A stretch of 58,553 nucleotides of DNA from Clostridiales bacterium (GTDB lineage Bacteria; Bacillota; Clostridia; Oscillospirales; Oscillospiraceae). Shown piece by piece: positions 32,342-41,011 of the stretch. The notes beneath the pieces are model-generated. The model was not told where the DNA came from, searched no databases, and worked only from the letters and a program-made list of their open reading frames with translations. Each line of letters begins with the position of its first letter. Position 1 is the stretch's first letter. The position numbers were made by a program, and so were the translations under genes. The stretch spans positions 1-58,553 of the forward strand of contig JALERU010000043.1 of the NCBI GenBank assembly GCA_022764045.1, in the 5' to 3' direction.

Positions 32342-33594
32342 GATTTTGCTTTTCGGAGAAGCAGCGGCGGGTTCTGCGGTGGTGGCGCCGGGGAGAGGAG
32401 GACGCGGGGAAGGACGCCATCATCTGCGACGGGGCGGTGCGGAGCGGGAAGACCTTATGCCTGGGGCTGTCTTTTGTGCTGTGGAGCATGGCCCGGTTCC
32501 GGCGGCAGCAGTTCGCCCTGTGCGGGAAGACCACGGAGTCGGTGCGGCGGAACCTCCTCTCCAGCGTGCTGCCGGTGCTGGGGGAGCTGGGGTTTCAGTG
32601 GGAGGAGAAGGTCTCCCGGAACCAGTTGAAGGTCCGGTGCGGCGGGGTGGAGAACACCTATTTCCTCTTTGGGGGAAAGGACGAGGGGAGCGCGGCCCTG
32701 ATCCAGGGGGTGACCCTGGCGGGGGTGCTGCTGGACGAGGTGGCGCTGATGCCCCGGTCCTTTGTGGAGCAGGCCTGCGCCCGGTGCTCGGTGACGGGGG
32801 CCAAGCTCTGGTTCTCCTGCAACCCGGCGGGACCGGGGCACTGGTTTTATCGGGAGTGGATCTGCAAGGCCCAGGAGCGCAACGCCCTCCACCTGCGGTT
32901 TTTGATGGAGGACAACCCCACCCTGTCGGAGGAGACCCGGCAGCGGTATGAGCGGGCCTTTCAGGGGGCCTTTTACCGGCGGTTCGTGCTGGGGGAGTGG
33001 ACGGCGGCGGAGGGGCTGGTGTACGACTACTTTGACGAGAGCATGGTCCAGCCGCCGCCCCTGGGACCGGCGGAGCGGTGGATGATCTCCTGCGACTATG
33101 GGACGGTGAACCCCACCTCCATGGGGCTGTGGGGGAAGTATGGCGGGGTGTGGTACCGGGTGAAGGAGTATTACTACGACGCCCGCCAGGCCCGGCGGCA
33201 GCAGACCGACCAGGAGTATGCCCGGCGGCTGGCGGAGCTGGCCGGGGGACGAGAGATCGAGGCGGTGGTGGCCGACCCCTCGGCGGCTTCCTTTTTGGAG
33301 GTGCTGCGGCGGGAGGGGTGGAATGTGAGGAAGGCCAACAACGATGTGCTCTCGGGCATCCGGCTGACGGCGGACGCCCTGAAGGAGGGGAGGATTGTGA
33401 TCTGCACCCCCTGTGGGGACGCCATCCGGGAGTTTGGGTCTTACTGCTGGGATCTCAGCGCCGGGGACCGGGACCGGGTGCGGAAGGAATTTGACCACGC
33501 TATGGACGAGATCCGCTACTTTGTGGCCACGGTGGTGGCCCCGGAGGCGGGGGAGGACCTCTTCTTTGCCGGGTATGTGGAGCGGCGGGTGTGA
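32338..33594 (+). CDS. terL: Terminase large subunit
   Basis: 418 residues. ATPase motifs: GAVRSGKTLCLGLSF is the Walker A-type P-loop and GVLLDEVALMP the Walker B. The nuclease part carries SCDYGTVNPTSMGLWG, VADPSAASFLEVLRREG and FDHAMDEIRYFV, whose acidic residues bind metal. It packages DNA into the capsid in PBSX-like systems. Both halves look intact, so packaging could be functional. The ATG overlaps the previous stop (ATGA). Confidence 0.92.
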   Translation: MRFCFSEKQRRVLRWWRRGEEDAGKDAIICDGAVRSGKTLCLGLSFVLWSMARFRRQQFALCGKTTESVRRNLLSSVLPVLGELGFQWEEKVSRNQLKVRCGGVENTYFLFGGKDEGSAALIQGVTLAGVLLDEVALMPRSFVEQACARCSVTGAKLWFSCNPAGPGHWFYREWICKAQERNALHLRFLMEDNPTLSEETRQRYERAFQGAFYRRFVLGEWTAAEGLVYDYFDESMVQPPPLGPAERWMISCDYGTVNPTSMGLWGKYGGVWYRVKEYYYDARQARRQQTDQEYARRLAELAGGREIEAVVADPSAASFLEVLRREGWNVRKANNDVLSGIRLTADALKEGRIVICTPCGDAIREFGSYCWDLSAGDRDRVRKEFDHAMDEIRYFVATVVAPEAGEDLFFAGYVERRV

Positions 33595-33620
33595 GGACGA
33601 GAACAGGAAAGGAGGACGTC

Positions 33621-34850
33621 ATGGGACGTTGGAAAACCAGAGGAAAGGAGGAGGCAGTCCGGCCCGTGCCGGTGCAGCTGCGGCCGGCGGACCGGCATCC
33701 CTTTGGGATGATCGACGGGTATGTGCCCCTGCATCAGCCGGAGTTTTCCCTGTACCGGGCCATTCGGGAGGCCATCCCGGTGGTGGACGCGGCGGTGCTG
33801 AAGCTGGTGCGGCTGGCCGGTGGGGTAAAGGTGGTCTGCCGGGACAAGGGGGTGGAGAAGGAACTGAACCACTTCCTGCGCACGGTGCCGGTGGGGTGGA
33901 ACCAGAGGGGGATTCAGTCCTTTTTGGACAGCTATCTGGACTGCCTGCTCACCTGCGGCCGGGCGGTGGGGGAGATCGTCCCCAGCCGGGACGGACGGGA
34001 GATCGCGGCGGTGCTGTGCGGGAATGTGTCGGATATCCAGGTGAAGGAGGGGGACTCCCCCCTGGAGATCCTGCTGGCCCTGCGGCAGCCGGACGGACAC
34101 ACAGAGGTACTGCCCCGGCAGGAGCTGCTGCTCTTTACCCCCTATCATCCTAGCCCGGAGAACCCCTACGGAGTGTCGCTGCTCCACAGCCTGCCCTTTT
34201 TGTCGGGGGTGCTGCTGAAGATTTATCAGACCCTGGGAACCAACTGGGAGCGGGCGGGGAACGTCCGGTTCGCGGTGGTGTATAAGCCCGGGGAGGAAGG
34301 GCTGGACGGCCGGCGCCTCCAGGAGCGGAGCCAACTGCTGGCCCAGCGGTGGGCCGAGGCCATGGAGAGCACCCGGGCCGGGTCCATCCGGGACTTTGTG
34401 GCGGTGGGGGATGTGGAGATCAAGGCCATTGGGGCCGAGTGCGACATCCCCGACTGCCAGGCGCCGGTGCGGATGATTCTGGAACAGCTCATCGCCCAGA
34501 CGGGCATCCCGCCCTTTTTGCTGGGGCTGAACTGGTCCTCCACCGAGCGGATGAGCAGCCAGCAGGCGGATATCATGACCAGTGAGCTGGCGGCCCTGCG
34601 GCGGACCCTGACCCCGGTGGTGGAGCGGGTGTGCACCCTGTGGATGAGGATGCACGGGTATGACGGCGACTTTCAGGTGGACTGGGAGGAGATCAATCTC
34701 CAGGATCAGGTGGAAGAGGCCAAGGCGGAGCTGTACCGCCAGCAGGCGGCCCGGCTGGCCCGGGGCGAGAAAAACGGGAAAACCCAGGAGAAAAAGGAGG
34801 AGGAACATGGAGACAGTGACCAAGGAAGCGAGAGCCCAGGGGAGGACTGA
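33621..34850 (+). CDS. Phage portal protein
   Basis: 409 residues, with AAAGGAGG before the ATG. IREAIPVVDAAVLKLVRLAG, LTCGRAVGEIVPSRDG, LLFTPYHPSPENPYGVSLLH and LLGLNWSSTERMSSQQADIM are typical of PBSX/SPP1-like portals. The portal forms the dodecameric entry ring for DNA. The C-terminal Lys/Glu-rich tail overlaps the start of the next gene by 44 bp. Confidence 0.88.
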   Translation: MGRWKTRGKEEAVRPVPVQLRPADRHPFGMIDGYVPLHQPEFSLYRAIREAIPVVDAAVLKLVRLAGGVKVVCRDKGVEKELNHFLRTVPVGWNQRGIQSFLDSYLDCLLTCGRAVGEIVPSRDGREIAAVLCGNVSDIQVKEGDSPLEILLALRQPDGHTEVLPRQELLLFTPYHPSPENPYGVSLLHSLPFLSGVLLKIYQTLGTNWERAGNVRFAVVYKPGEEGLDGRRLQERSQLLAQRWAEAMESTRAGSIRDFVAVGDVEIKAIGAECDIPDCQAPVRMILEQLIAQTGIPPFLLGLNWSSTERMSSQQADIMTSELAALRRTLTPVVERVCTLWMRMHGYDGDFQVDWEEINLQDQVEEAKAELYRQQAARLARGEKNGKTQEKKEEEHGDSDQGSESPGED

Positions 34851-35754
34851 CCCGGCAGAGGGAGAGCTGGCGGCCATCAACGCCCTGAACGGCACCAGCC
34901 TGACGGCGGAAGAGGTCTACACCTTTGCCGTGCGGCTGTGCGACAACCAGACCGACCGGGACCAGGAGTATTTTGGCCGGGAGGACCTGGCGGCGCTGGC
35001 GGCGCTCTTTGTGGGCAAGACGGGGATCTTTGACCACAGCTGGAGCGCCAAGGACCAGACGGCCCGAATCTACCGCACGGAGCTGGTGGAGGAGCCGGGG
35101 GTGACCTCGGAGGCCGGGGAGCCGGGGTGCTATCTGAAGGGATACGCCTATATGCTGCGGACCCAGGAGAACGCCGGGCTCATCGCCGAGATCCAGGGAG
35201 GCATCAAGAAGGAGGTCAGTGTGAGCTGCGCGGTGGCCCGGCAGGTGTGCTCCATTTGCGGGGGCGAAATCCATGACCGGGGGAGCTGCTCCCATGTGAA
35301 GGGGCAGGTCTATGGGAACAAGCGGTGCATTGTGCGCTTGGCGGAGCCCACGGACGCCTTTGAGTGGTCCTTTGTGGCGGTGCCCGCCCAGCCCAAGGCC
35401 GGGGTGGTGAAGGGCTACCGGAAGGAGGGCTCCCTGGGGCAGATGCTGGCGGACCTGGGCCGGGAAGGGTCCTGGCGGGAGGAGCTGCGGCTGCTGGAAC
35501 AGCAGGCGGAGACCGGACGGCGGTATCTGGAAAGGCTGCGCCGGGAGACGGTGCGGCTGGGCCTGATGGCCGAGGCGGGCCTGGGGGGCGACACCCTGCG
35601 CGCCATCACGGACAAGCTGGAAGAGCGGGAGCTGGAGGAGCTGCGGGCCTGCTATGAGAAGCGGCTGGAGGGAAAGCTGTCCCTGCCGGTGCAGCTGCGG
35701 TATGGCGGAGAGGAAGGGAGACAGACGGGGGACGACGGGTCCTTTGTCATCTGA
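34807..35754 (+). CDS. XkdF-like prohead protein (protease/scaffold)
   Basis: 315 residues, starting inside the portal gene with AAGGAGGAGG before the ATG. The N-terminal domain contains TDRDQEYFGREDLAALAALF, GKTGIFDHSWSAKDQTARIY and a Cys/His cluster (VCSICGG...CSHVKG...KRC) that could bind zinc. The C-terminal half is a long charged helix, as in scaffolding segments. XkdF is thought to be a capsid maturation protein; catalytic residues cannot be assigned by eye. Confidence 0.7.
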   Translation: METVTKEARAQGRTDPAEGELAAINALNGTSLTAEEVYTFAVRLCDNQTDRDQEYFGREDLAALAALFVGKTGIFDHSWSAKDQTARIYRTELVEEPGVTSEAGEPGCYLKGYAYMLRTQENAGLIAEIQGGIKKEVSVSCAVARQVCSICGGEIHDRGSCSHVKGQVYGNKRCIVRLAEPTDAFEWSFVAVPAQPKAGVVKGYRKEGSLGQMLADLGREGSWREELRLLEQQAETGRRYLERLRRETVRLGLMAEAGLGGDTLRAITDKLEERELEELRACYEKRLEGKLSLPVQLRYGGEEGRQTGDDGSFVI

Positions 35755-35767
35755 GAAAAAGGAGGAT

Positions 35768-36124
35768 ATGAAAATGAGTGTGGCATTTGACGGAATGGGT
35801 AGTGTTGTGGTGACCTTTCAGGCCAACTCCGCTACAGCAGGGAAGCCTGCCAGCATGGCGGGAAACAACATGGTGGCCAACGCCAGCGGCGGCGTGGCCC
35901 CGGTGGGAATCATCCTGAATAGGCGGGGCAACCACGCGGCGGTACAGATCCAGGGCTATACCCAGGTGAAGTACAGCGGGGCCACCACGCCCAGCCTGGG
36001 CTGGAACCAGTTGGTGACCGACGGGACCGGCGGCCTGCGGCTGGCGGCCTCCGGAGAGACGGGCCGGGCCTGCCTGGTGGTGAACCGGGACACCGAAAAC
36101 AAGACCATGGGCCTGTTCCTGTGA
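35768..36124 (+). CDS. Capsid decoration-like protein
   Basis: 118 residues between XkdF-like and capsid genes, beta-rich and Gly/Ala/Val-rich (VVVTFQANSATAGKPASMAG, NHAAVQIQGYTQVKYSG, then LGWNQLVTDGTGGLRL). Size and position match head decoration/stabilisation proteins of siphophages and PBSX relatives. It has a strong AAGGAGG site. Confidence 0.65.
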   Translation: MKMSVAFDGMGSVVVTFQANSATAGKPASMAGNNMVANASGGVAPVGIILNRRGNHAAVQIQGYTQVKYSGATTPSLGWNQLVTDGTGGLRLAASGETGRACLVVNRDTENKTMGLFL

Positions 36125-36150
36125 GAACGGGCGGAAAGGAGATGGGAAGT

Positions 36151-37185
36151 ATGGCATATCAGTTTGAAACCGTGAAGCTGGACAAGGGAATGTACAGTGA
36201 GGCCGGGCGCTCCTTTACCAAGGTGCTGGAGAAGTGCGACCCCTCGGAGCAGTATCGGGGGACCCCGCTGGAGCATCTGGACGCCTTTCAGCGGCAGCTC
36301 AAGCGCTTTGACATCAAGGTGAAGGGGGCGGACTCCGACGTGGTGTCCAAGTTCTTCGCCACCTGGGAGTCGGCGGTCCTCTTTCCCGAGTATGTGGCCC
36401 GGGCGGTGCGCCAGGGGATGGAGGAGAGCAATATCCTGCCCCTGATGACGGCGGCGGAGACGAAGATCAATGGCATGGACTACCGCTCCATTGCCTCTAC
36501 CCCCACCGAGGAGGAAAAGGCCCTGAACGTGGTGGCCGAGGGCGCCAGCATCCCCGAGACCAGGGTCCGCGCCCAGGGGAACCTGGTGAAGCTCCACAAG
36601 CGGGGTCGGATGCTGGTGGCCTCCTATGAGGCCATTCAGTTCCAGCGGCTGGATCTGTTCTCGGTGACCCTGCGGCAGATCGGCGCCTACATTAACCGCA
36701 TGCATGTGGCCGACGCCATCAACGTGATCGTCAGCGGCGACGGCAACAGCAACGGGGCCACGACCTACACGGTGGGGACAGGCCCCATTGCCGGCACGGC
36801 GGGCAGCCTGAGCTATGACGCGCTGGTGGATTTTTGGAGCCAGTTTGACCCCTACACCATGAACACCCTGCTGGTGGGGGACGCCATGGCGGAGGTCCTG
36901 AAGCTGAAGGAGATGCAGGACAGCACGGCGGGGCTGTCCTTCCAGGGCACCGGCAAGCTGGTGACCCCCATGGGGGCCACCCTGCTGCGGAGCAGCGCGG
37001 TGCCTGCGGGAACCATCATCGGCCTGGACAAGAACTACGCCCTGGAGATGATCCGGGGCAGCGACGTGTTGGTGGAGTATGACAAGCTCATTGACCGGCA
37101 GTTGGAGCGGGCGGCCATTACCTCCATCTCCGGCTTTGCGAAGATCTTCCAGGAGGCCTCGAAGGTCCTGAAGATCGGCGGGTGA
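36151..37185 (+). CDS. Major capsid protein, HK97-fold
   Basis: 344 residues. FDIKVKGADSDVVSKFFATW, FPEYVARAVRQGMEESNILP, VVAEGASIPETRVRAQG and VLLRSSAVPAGTIIGLDKN-type C-terminal sequence (here LLRSSAVPAGTIIGLDKNYA) are characteristic of XkdG/HK97-like capsid subunits: an N-arm, spine helix and A-domain. It builds the icosahedral head. It starts after AAAGGAG. Confidence 0.85.
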   Translation: MAYQFETVKLDKGMYSEAGRSFTKVLEKCDPSEQYRGTPLEHLDAFQRQLKRFDIKVKGADSDVVSKFFATWESAVLFPEYVARAVRQGMEESNILPLMTAAETKINGMDYRSIASTPTEEEKALNVVAEGASIPETRVRAQGNLVKLHKRGRMLVASYEAIQFQRLDLFSVTLRQIGAYINRMHVADAINVIVSGDGNSNGATTYTVGTGPIAGTAGSLSYDALVDFWSQFDPYTMNTLLVGDAMAEVLKLKEMQDSTAGLSFQGTGKLVTPMGATLLRSSAVPAGTIIGLDKNYALEMIRGSDVLVEYDKLIDRQLERAAITSISGFAKIFQEASKVLKIGG

Positions 37186-37574
37186 TGGCGATGATTCAGC
37201 GCCAGGAGATTGTAGACGTGGCCACGGCCTTTGCCGGGCGGGCCCTGACGGCTGGAGAGGAGGAGGTCCTCTCCAGCCTGTGCGGCGGGGCCCTGGACCA
37301 GTGGCGGGGGCGGCTGCGGGACGAGGTGGACGAGGAGGACTGCCGGGACCTGCTGGTGGTGGCCAGCGCCTGGACGGCCCTGGCGGCCATGACGGGAGCC
37401 ATGGAGGCCAGCCAGCCCACGCCGGTCTCCTTTTCCGCGGGGGATCTGTCGGTGACGGCGGCCCGGGGAGAAGGGGGAAACGCCTGCGCCGAGAGCCTGC
37501 GGCGGCAGGCGGAGCTGGTGATGACCCCCTATGTCCAGGACGGAGCCTTTGCCTTTTTGGAGGTGGAGGGATGA
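37185..37574 (+). CDS. Head-tail connector protein
   Basis: 129 residues, helical (VVDVATAFAGRALTAGEEEV; DCRDLLVVASAWTALAAMTG), resembling YqbG/gp6-type connector adaptors that sit under the portal. Its ATG shares a base with the capsid stop (TGATG), so translation is coupled. The name depends on order and secondary structure. Confidence 0.6.
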   Translation: MAMIQRQEIVDVATAFAGRALTAGEEEVLSSLCGGALDQWRGRLRDEVDEEDCRDLLVVASAWTALAAMTGAMEASQPTPVSFSAGDLSVTAARGEGGNACAESLRRQAELVMTPYVQDGAFAFLEVEG

Positions 37575-37909
37575 GCTTTACGGGGGAGTTTCAGGCCATC
37601 GCGGCCCAGTACGGGCAGGAGGTGGTCCTCCTTTCCGATGGGGAGGAGCTGGGCCGGGGCCTTGCGGTGCTGCGGCCCCTGCTGGACCGGGAGAAGCAGT
37701 TTTTGCCCACGGAGCTGGGCGTCTGGCGGCGGGAGCAGGTTTTGTGCCTGGGACAGGCGTCGCTGCCCTTTGGGTCCCGGCCGGGAGGAGTGGTTTTGCA
37801 GGCTGGAGAGGAGGCCTATGACGTGGTGAACGCCCGTCTGGTGGAGATTGGGCGGGAGCGAATCTATTGGCGGGCCGTTTTGGCCAGACGAGAGGAGGAG
37901 AGACCATGA
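37571..37909 (+). CDS. Head closure / XkdH-like protein
   Basis: 112 residues, beta-rich, with a 4-bp overlap to the preceding gene. KQFLPTELGVWRREQVLCLG and VVLQAGEEAYDVVNARLVEI resemble head-closure (stopper) proteins such as XkdH that seal the portal after packaging. Order in the cluster supports this. Confidence 0.55.
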   Translation: MSFTGEFQAIAAQYGQEVVLLSDGEELGRGLAVLRPLLDREKQFLPTELGVWRREQVLCLGQASLPFGSRPGGVVLQAGEEAYDVVNARLVEIGRERIYWRAVLARREEERP

Positions 37910-38406
37910 CGACGCTGACAGCCCTGCGCCAGGCCATGACGGATTTTTTGGCGGCGGCGGGGATCCAGGCCGTCACCGCCTGGCCCACGGGGCGCCGGGA
38001 GGCCCGGAAGGAGCCGGTGGCGGTGGTCCAGGTGAAAGAGGTGGAGGCCGGCGCGGCGGGGTTCCAGAACTATCTGGGGCAGGTCTATGACAGCGGGGCC
38101 CGGCGGTGGACCGAGAAGTATGGCCAGCGGGTGACGGTGAAGTTCGTCATTGCGCTCTACAGCCCGGAGCGGGCGGGAGAGGAAGGCTGCCAGCGGCTGC
38201 TGGACCAGGTGGCGGAGGCTCTGCTGAGGGGCGGACCCGGGGGCTTTGCCGTGGAGAAATGGTCGGCGGGAGAGACGGCCTTTGATGGGGCCAGCGGGAT
38301 GTTCCGGGGGAAGCTCCAGGCGGTGTGCCGGGGGACCCTGGTAGCGACGACGGAGGAGACAGGAGAGATCACAGGATTTGCAGTGAAAGGAGATGTGGTG
38401 CTATGA
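37906..38406 (+). CDS. Tail completion / XkdJ-like protein
   Basis: 166 residues, overlapping both neighbours by 4 bp. LTALRQAMTDFLAAAGIQAV, GARRWTEKYGQRVTVKFVIA and GMFRGKLQAVCRGTLVA look like neck/tail-terminator proteins located just before the sheath gene in PBSX-like clusters. Confidence 0.55.
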   Translation: MTTLTALRQAMTDFLAAAGIQAVTAWPTGRREARKEPVAVVQVKEVEAGAAGFQNYLGQVYDSGARRWTEKYGQRVTVKFVIALYSPERAGEEGCQRLLDQVAEALLRGGPGGFAVEKWSAGETAFDGASGMFRGKLQAVCRGTLVATTEETGEITGFAVKGDVVL

Positions 38407-39431
38407 CGAGCGGTGTGACAAGCCATGCCCGGCCGGGGGTTTACTCGGTGTATGAGGCCTCGGCAGTGGTGGCCGGGGGAGCCCGCCGGGGGAAGGCGGC
38501 GGTGGCGGCCCGGAGCCAGGGGGGGACCCCTGGGGCGGTGTATGAGCTGGGCAGCTACCAGGAGGCCGCGGCGGCCTTTGGCAAGGAGGATGGGCTGACG
38601 GAGCTGGTGAAGGTTCTGATGGCCAACGGAGCGGCCCGGGTGGCGGCGGTTCCGGTGGGAGAGGACGGGGATTACGGGGCGGCCTTCGCCCTGCTGGAAG
38701 AGCAGGAGGGGGTGAAGGTGGTGGTCTGCGACAGCGAGACCCTGTCGGTGCAGCAGAAGCTGCGGGACAGCGTGGCCGCCGCCGCCCAGGTGCGCCGGGA
38801 GCGGATCGCGGTGGCGCCCTGTGGAGCCGGGGAGACGGTGAGCCAGATTACGGCCCGGGCCAAGGCTTTGAACAGCGAGCGGGTGGTGCTGATTGCCCCC
38901 GGCGCTTCCCTGGTGGCCGCGGCGGTGGCGGGGGCCATCTGCGGCCAAGGGGACCCGGCGCTGCCCCTGGGCGGGGCGGCGCTGCGGGGCATGCCCGATT
39001 TGGAGACGGCTTACAGCGAGAGCGACATCGACGCCTTGGTTCAGGCGGGGGTGACCCCGGTGGAACAGGTGGGCGGGGTGTGCTCGGTGATCCGGGGGGT
39101 GACCACCCGCACCACCACCGGAGGCGCGGAGGACAGCACCTGGCGGGAGCTGACCACCATTCTGGTGGTGGATGATGTGATCCCCGGCCTGCGGGAGGCC
39201 CTTCGGGCCAGATTTCCCAGGGCGAAAAACACCGCCCAGACCAGAGGGGCGGTGCGGTCCCAGGTGATTTTGGAGCTGGAGCGGAAGGTGGCGGCGGAGA
39301 TCATCACCGGGTATGGCGAGGTGACGGCACGGGCGCTGGAGGAAGATCCCACGGTGTGTTTGGTGGAGTTTTCCTTTACGGTGGCCCATGGGCTCAATCA
39401 GATCTGGCTGAGCGCCCAGATCACGGTGTGA
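38403..39431 (+). CDS. xkdK: Contractile tail sheath protein
   Basis: 342 residues, shorter than PBSX XkdK (about 466). N-terminal TSHARPGVYSVYEASAVV, the LELVKVLMANGAARVAAVPV-like Rossmannoid core (here ELVKVLMANGAARVAAVPVG) and C-terminal CLVEFSFTVAHGLNQIWLSA are sheath features. It contracts around the inner tube. The reduced length suggests loss of the surface-exposed domain. An ATGA overlap couples it to the previous gene. Confidence 0.85.
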   Translation: MTSGVTSHARPGVYSVYEASAVVAGGARRGKAAVAARSQGGTPGAVYELGSYQEAAAAFGKEDGLTELVKVLMANGAARVAAVPVGEDGDYGAAFALLEEQEGVKVVVCDSETLSVQQKLRDSVAAAAQVRRERIAVAPCGAGETVSQITARAKALNSERVVLIAPGASLVAAAVAGAICGQGDPALPLGGAALRGMPDLETAYSESDIDALVQAGVTPVEQVGGVCSVIRGVTTRTTTGGAEDSTWRELTTILVVDDVIPGLREALRARFPRAKNTAQTRGAVRSQVILELERKVAAEIITGYGEVTARALEEDPTVCLVEFSFTVAHGLNQIWLSAQITV

Positions 39432-39488
39432 GAGGTTTGAAGCACCCAAAGGCTTTTTCAAAAAGGAACGGAAGAAAGGGGAGAGAAT

Positions 39489-39878
39489 ATGGCGGCGAAT
39501 TGGATTCCCACCAGCAGCGATATTTATTTGGAGGTCAACGGAAAAAAAGTGGCGGTGGTCCAGAGCTACACGGCCCAGAGCACCAAGTCCAGCACCACGG
39601 TGGAGGCCTTTGGGGAGAAGGAGCCGGTGGCGACCATTCCGGGGCAGAGCAAGCACGTGCTGGAGCTGACGAGAATTTACGCCACGGACGAGGCCCTGGC
39701 CGACGGCATTGACTTTTATGGGCTGGAGGATTTCAGCCTGGTGATCTGCAAGCCGGACCGGCGGGTGATCTACAGCGGGTGCCAGTGGAGCAAGATCGGA
39801 GAGAGCGGCACTCTGGGCGCCTCGGTGGTGGAAAAGGTCACGGTGGTGGCGGGAAGGAGGATTGAGACGGCGTTATGA
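39489..39878 (+). CDS. xkdM: Tail tube protein
   Basis: 129 residues. WIPTSSDIYLEVNGKKVAVV, QSKHVLELTRIYATDEALAD and FYGLEDFSLVICKPDRRVIY fit the XkdM inner tube family, which polymerises into the rigid tube inside the sheath. It is 57 bp after the sheath and has its own GGGAGAG site. Confidence 0.85.
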   Translation: MAANWIPTSSDIYLEVNGKKVAVVQSYTAQSTKSSTTVEAFGEKEPVATIPGQSKHVLELTRIYATDEALADGIDFYGLEDFSLVICKPDRRVIYSGCQWSKIGESGTLGASVVEKVTVVAGRRIETAL

Positions 39879-40309
39879 ACATCCCGGATTGGCTGAAGCT
39901 GGCCGGCCCCGCCCCCGCAGGAAGACTGCCGGGGGGCGGGGAGGTGCGGCTGCTGACCGCTCAGGAGGTGCTGGAGGCCCGGCGGGAGGCCCTGGAGCTG
40001 GCTGCGGAAGAGGGGGAGCTGGCCCTGTGCTCCAACGCCTGCCTGGTGGCCCGGGGGGTGGTGCGCCGGGGAAGGCCGGTGTATTCCTCCGGGGAGGAGG
40101 TGCTGGAGAAGCTGACGGCGGGGCAGATTGAGGAATTGGCCCGGCGGTGGACGGACTTTTCCCGGGCGGAGGACCCCGGGCTGGGGCTGGGGAAGGAGCG
40201 GCTGGACCGCCTAAAAAAAGCCTGGAGCACATGCCGCGGCAGCGCCTTCGGTGGCGTGTGCTCAAAGCTTTTGGAGCGCTGCCCACGGAGGAGGGGGCCA
40301 AGGCCATGA
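39875..40309 (+). CDS. Tail assembly chaperone (XkdN/gpG-like), frame-0 product
   Basis: 144 residues: NIPDWLKLAGPAPAGRLPGG, then LLTAQEVLEARREALELAAE. It lies right after the tube gene, the conserved chaperone position. An A AAA AAA heptamer at 40213-40219 is in the correct frame for a -1 shift, and the frame-0 residues after it (WSTCRGSAFGG...RRRGPRP) are low-complexity and unlikely to be conserved. The frameshifted product would extend into the next frame and end at 40515 (about 213 residues). Confidence 0.7.
   Translation: MNIPDWLKLAGPAPAGRLPGGGEVRLLTAQEVLEARREALELAAEEGELALCSNACLVARGVVRRGRPVYSSGEEVLEKLTAGQIEELARRWTDFSRAEDPGLGLGKERLDRLKKAWSTCRGSAFGGVCSKLLERCPRRRGPRP
40213..40219 (+). promoter_or_regulatory. 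Slippery heptamer for programmed -1 frameshift
   Basis: A_AAA_AAA, phased X_XXY_YYZ relative to the chaperone gene, with the -1 frame open from 40147 to 40515. This matches the gpG/gpGT arrangement conserved in long-tailed phages. Confidence 0.65.
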
Positions 40310-40515
40310 CCGACCGGGACTATCTCTGGTGCGCGGTCAACCTGTTGCTGGACGAGGAAGAGGTGGTCAGCCGCCTCTGTCCTGCCTGCCGGGCGGAGGC
40401 GGAGAAGGACCGGTGCCCGGTGTGCGGGCGGGAGAAGGGGGAGGTATCCCAAGGGGAGAACCCCGCCTTTGACTGGGCGCGGTTTGAACGGATGAAGGAG
40501 GGGAAGACGCCGTGA
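40306..40515 (+). CDS. Zinc-ribbon C-terminal extension of the tail chaperone or separate 69-residue protein
   Basis: MTDRDYLWCAVNLLLDEEEV followed by CPAC and CPVC knuckles. It can be reached either by -1 frameshifting from the chaperone (giving KK-SLEHMPRQ at the junction) or by coupled re-initiation at ATG 40306, which overlaps the frame-0 TGA (ATGA). Both routes may operate. Chaperone T-extensions normally recruit the tape measure protein; here none of normal size follows. Confidence 0.6.
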   Translation: MTDRDYLWCAVNLLLDEEEVVSRLCPACRAEAEKDRCPVCGREKGEVSQGENPAFDWARFERMKEGKTP

Positions 40516-40991
40516 TGGATTATTTGGAAGCCCTGCTGGGCCAGGCGGGGGAGGAGGAATGGATGGCCTCCAGCCGGCGGGTGATCCTGGGGCGGAGAAC
40601 GACCGTCCAGGCCGGCGACCCGTCGGAGGAAGAAGAGACAGCGGAAGGGGAGAGCCTCCTGCTCCAGAGCGGGGAGGGGAGCGGCGCGCCGGAAGGAGAC
40701 CTGTCTTTGAAAGGGGAAACCCCTGTGGGGGAGGAACTGGAAGGGATGGACGGGACGGCCCGCCGGGCGGACCTCTGGATGGCCCGGGAAGGGGGCCGGG
40801 AGGAGGGGGCCCCCCTTTATGAGGCTTTGCGCCGGACGGCCCAGGTGGCCCAGCTTGCGGCGGGGGGACGGGAGACGGTCGCATTGACTCTGCCGGGAGA
40901 GACGGCGGGGCGGCAGGAGGATTGGACCGCCCTGGACCGGGCGGTCCAGCGGGACGCCCGGCGGTATGACGGGGGTTTTACGCTGTATTAA
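40515..40991 (+). CDS. Short protein in the tape-measure position
   Basis: 158 residues, starting with a TGATG overlap. The first 30 residues are helical, the centre is acidic and Gly/Glu-rich, and the end reads LDRAVQRDARRYDGGFTLY. It occupies the place of the tape measure (XkdO, well over 1000 residues in PBSX) but is far too short and lacks transmembrane segments and long coiled coils. I do not recognise the family. It could be a minimal ruler, a baseplate-hub component, or a leftover C-terminal end of a lost tape measure. Confidence 0.55.
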   Translation: MDYLEALLGQAGEEEWMASSRRVILGRRTTVQAGDPSEEEETAEGESLLLQSGEGSGAPEGDLSLKGETPVGEELEGMDGTARRADLWMAREGGREEGAPLYEALRRTAQVAQLAAGGRETVALTLPGETAGRQEDWTALDRAVQRDARRYDGGFTLY

Positions 40992-41011
40992 TACGAGAAG
41001 GAGGGAAGAAC

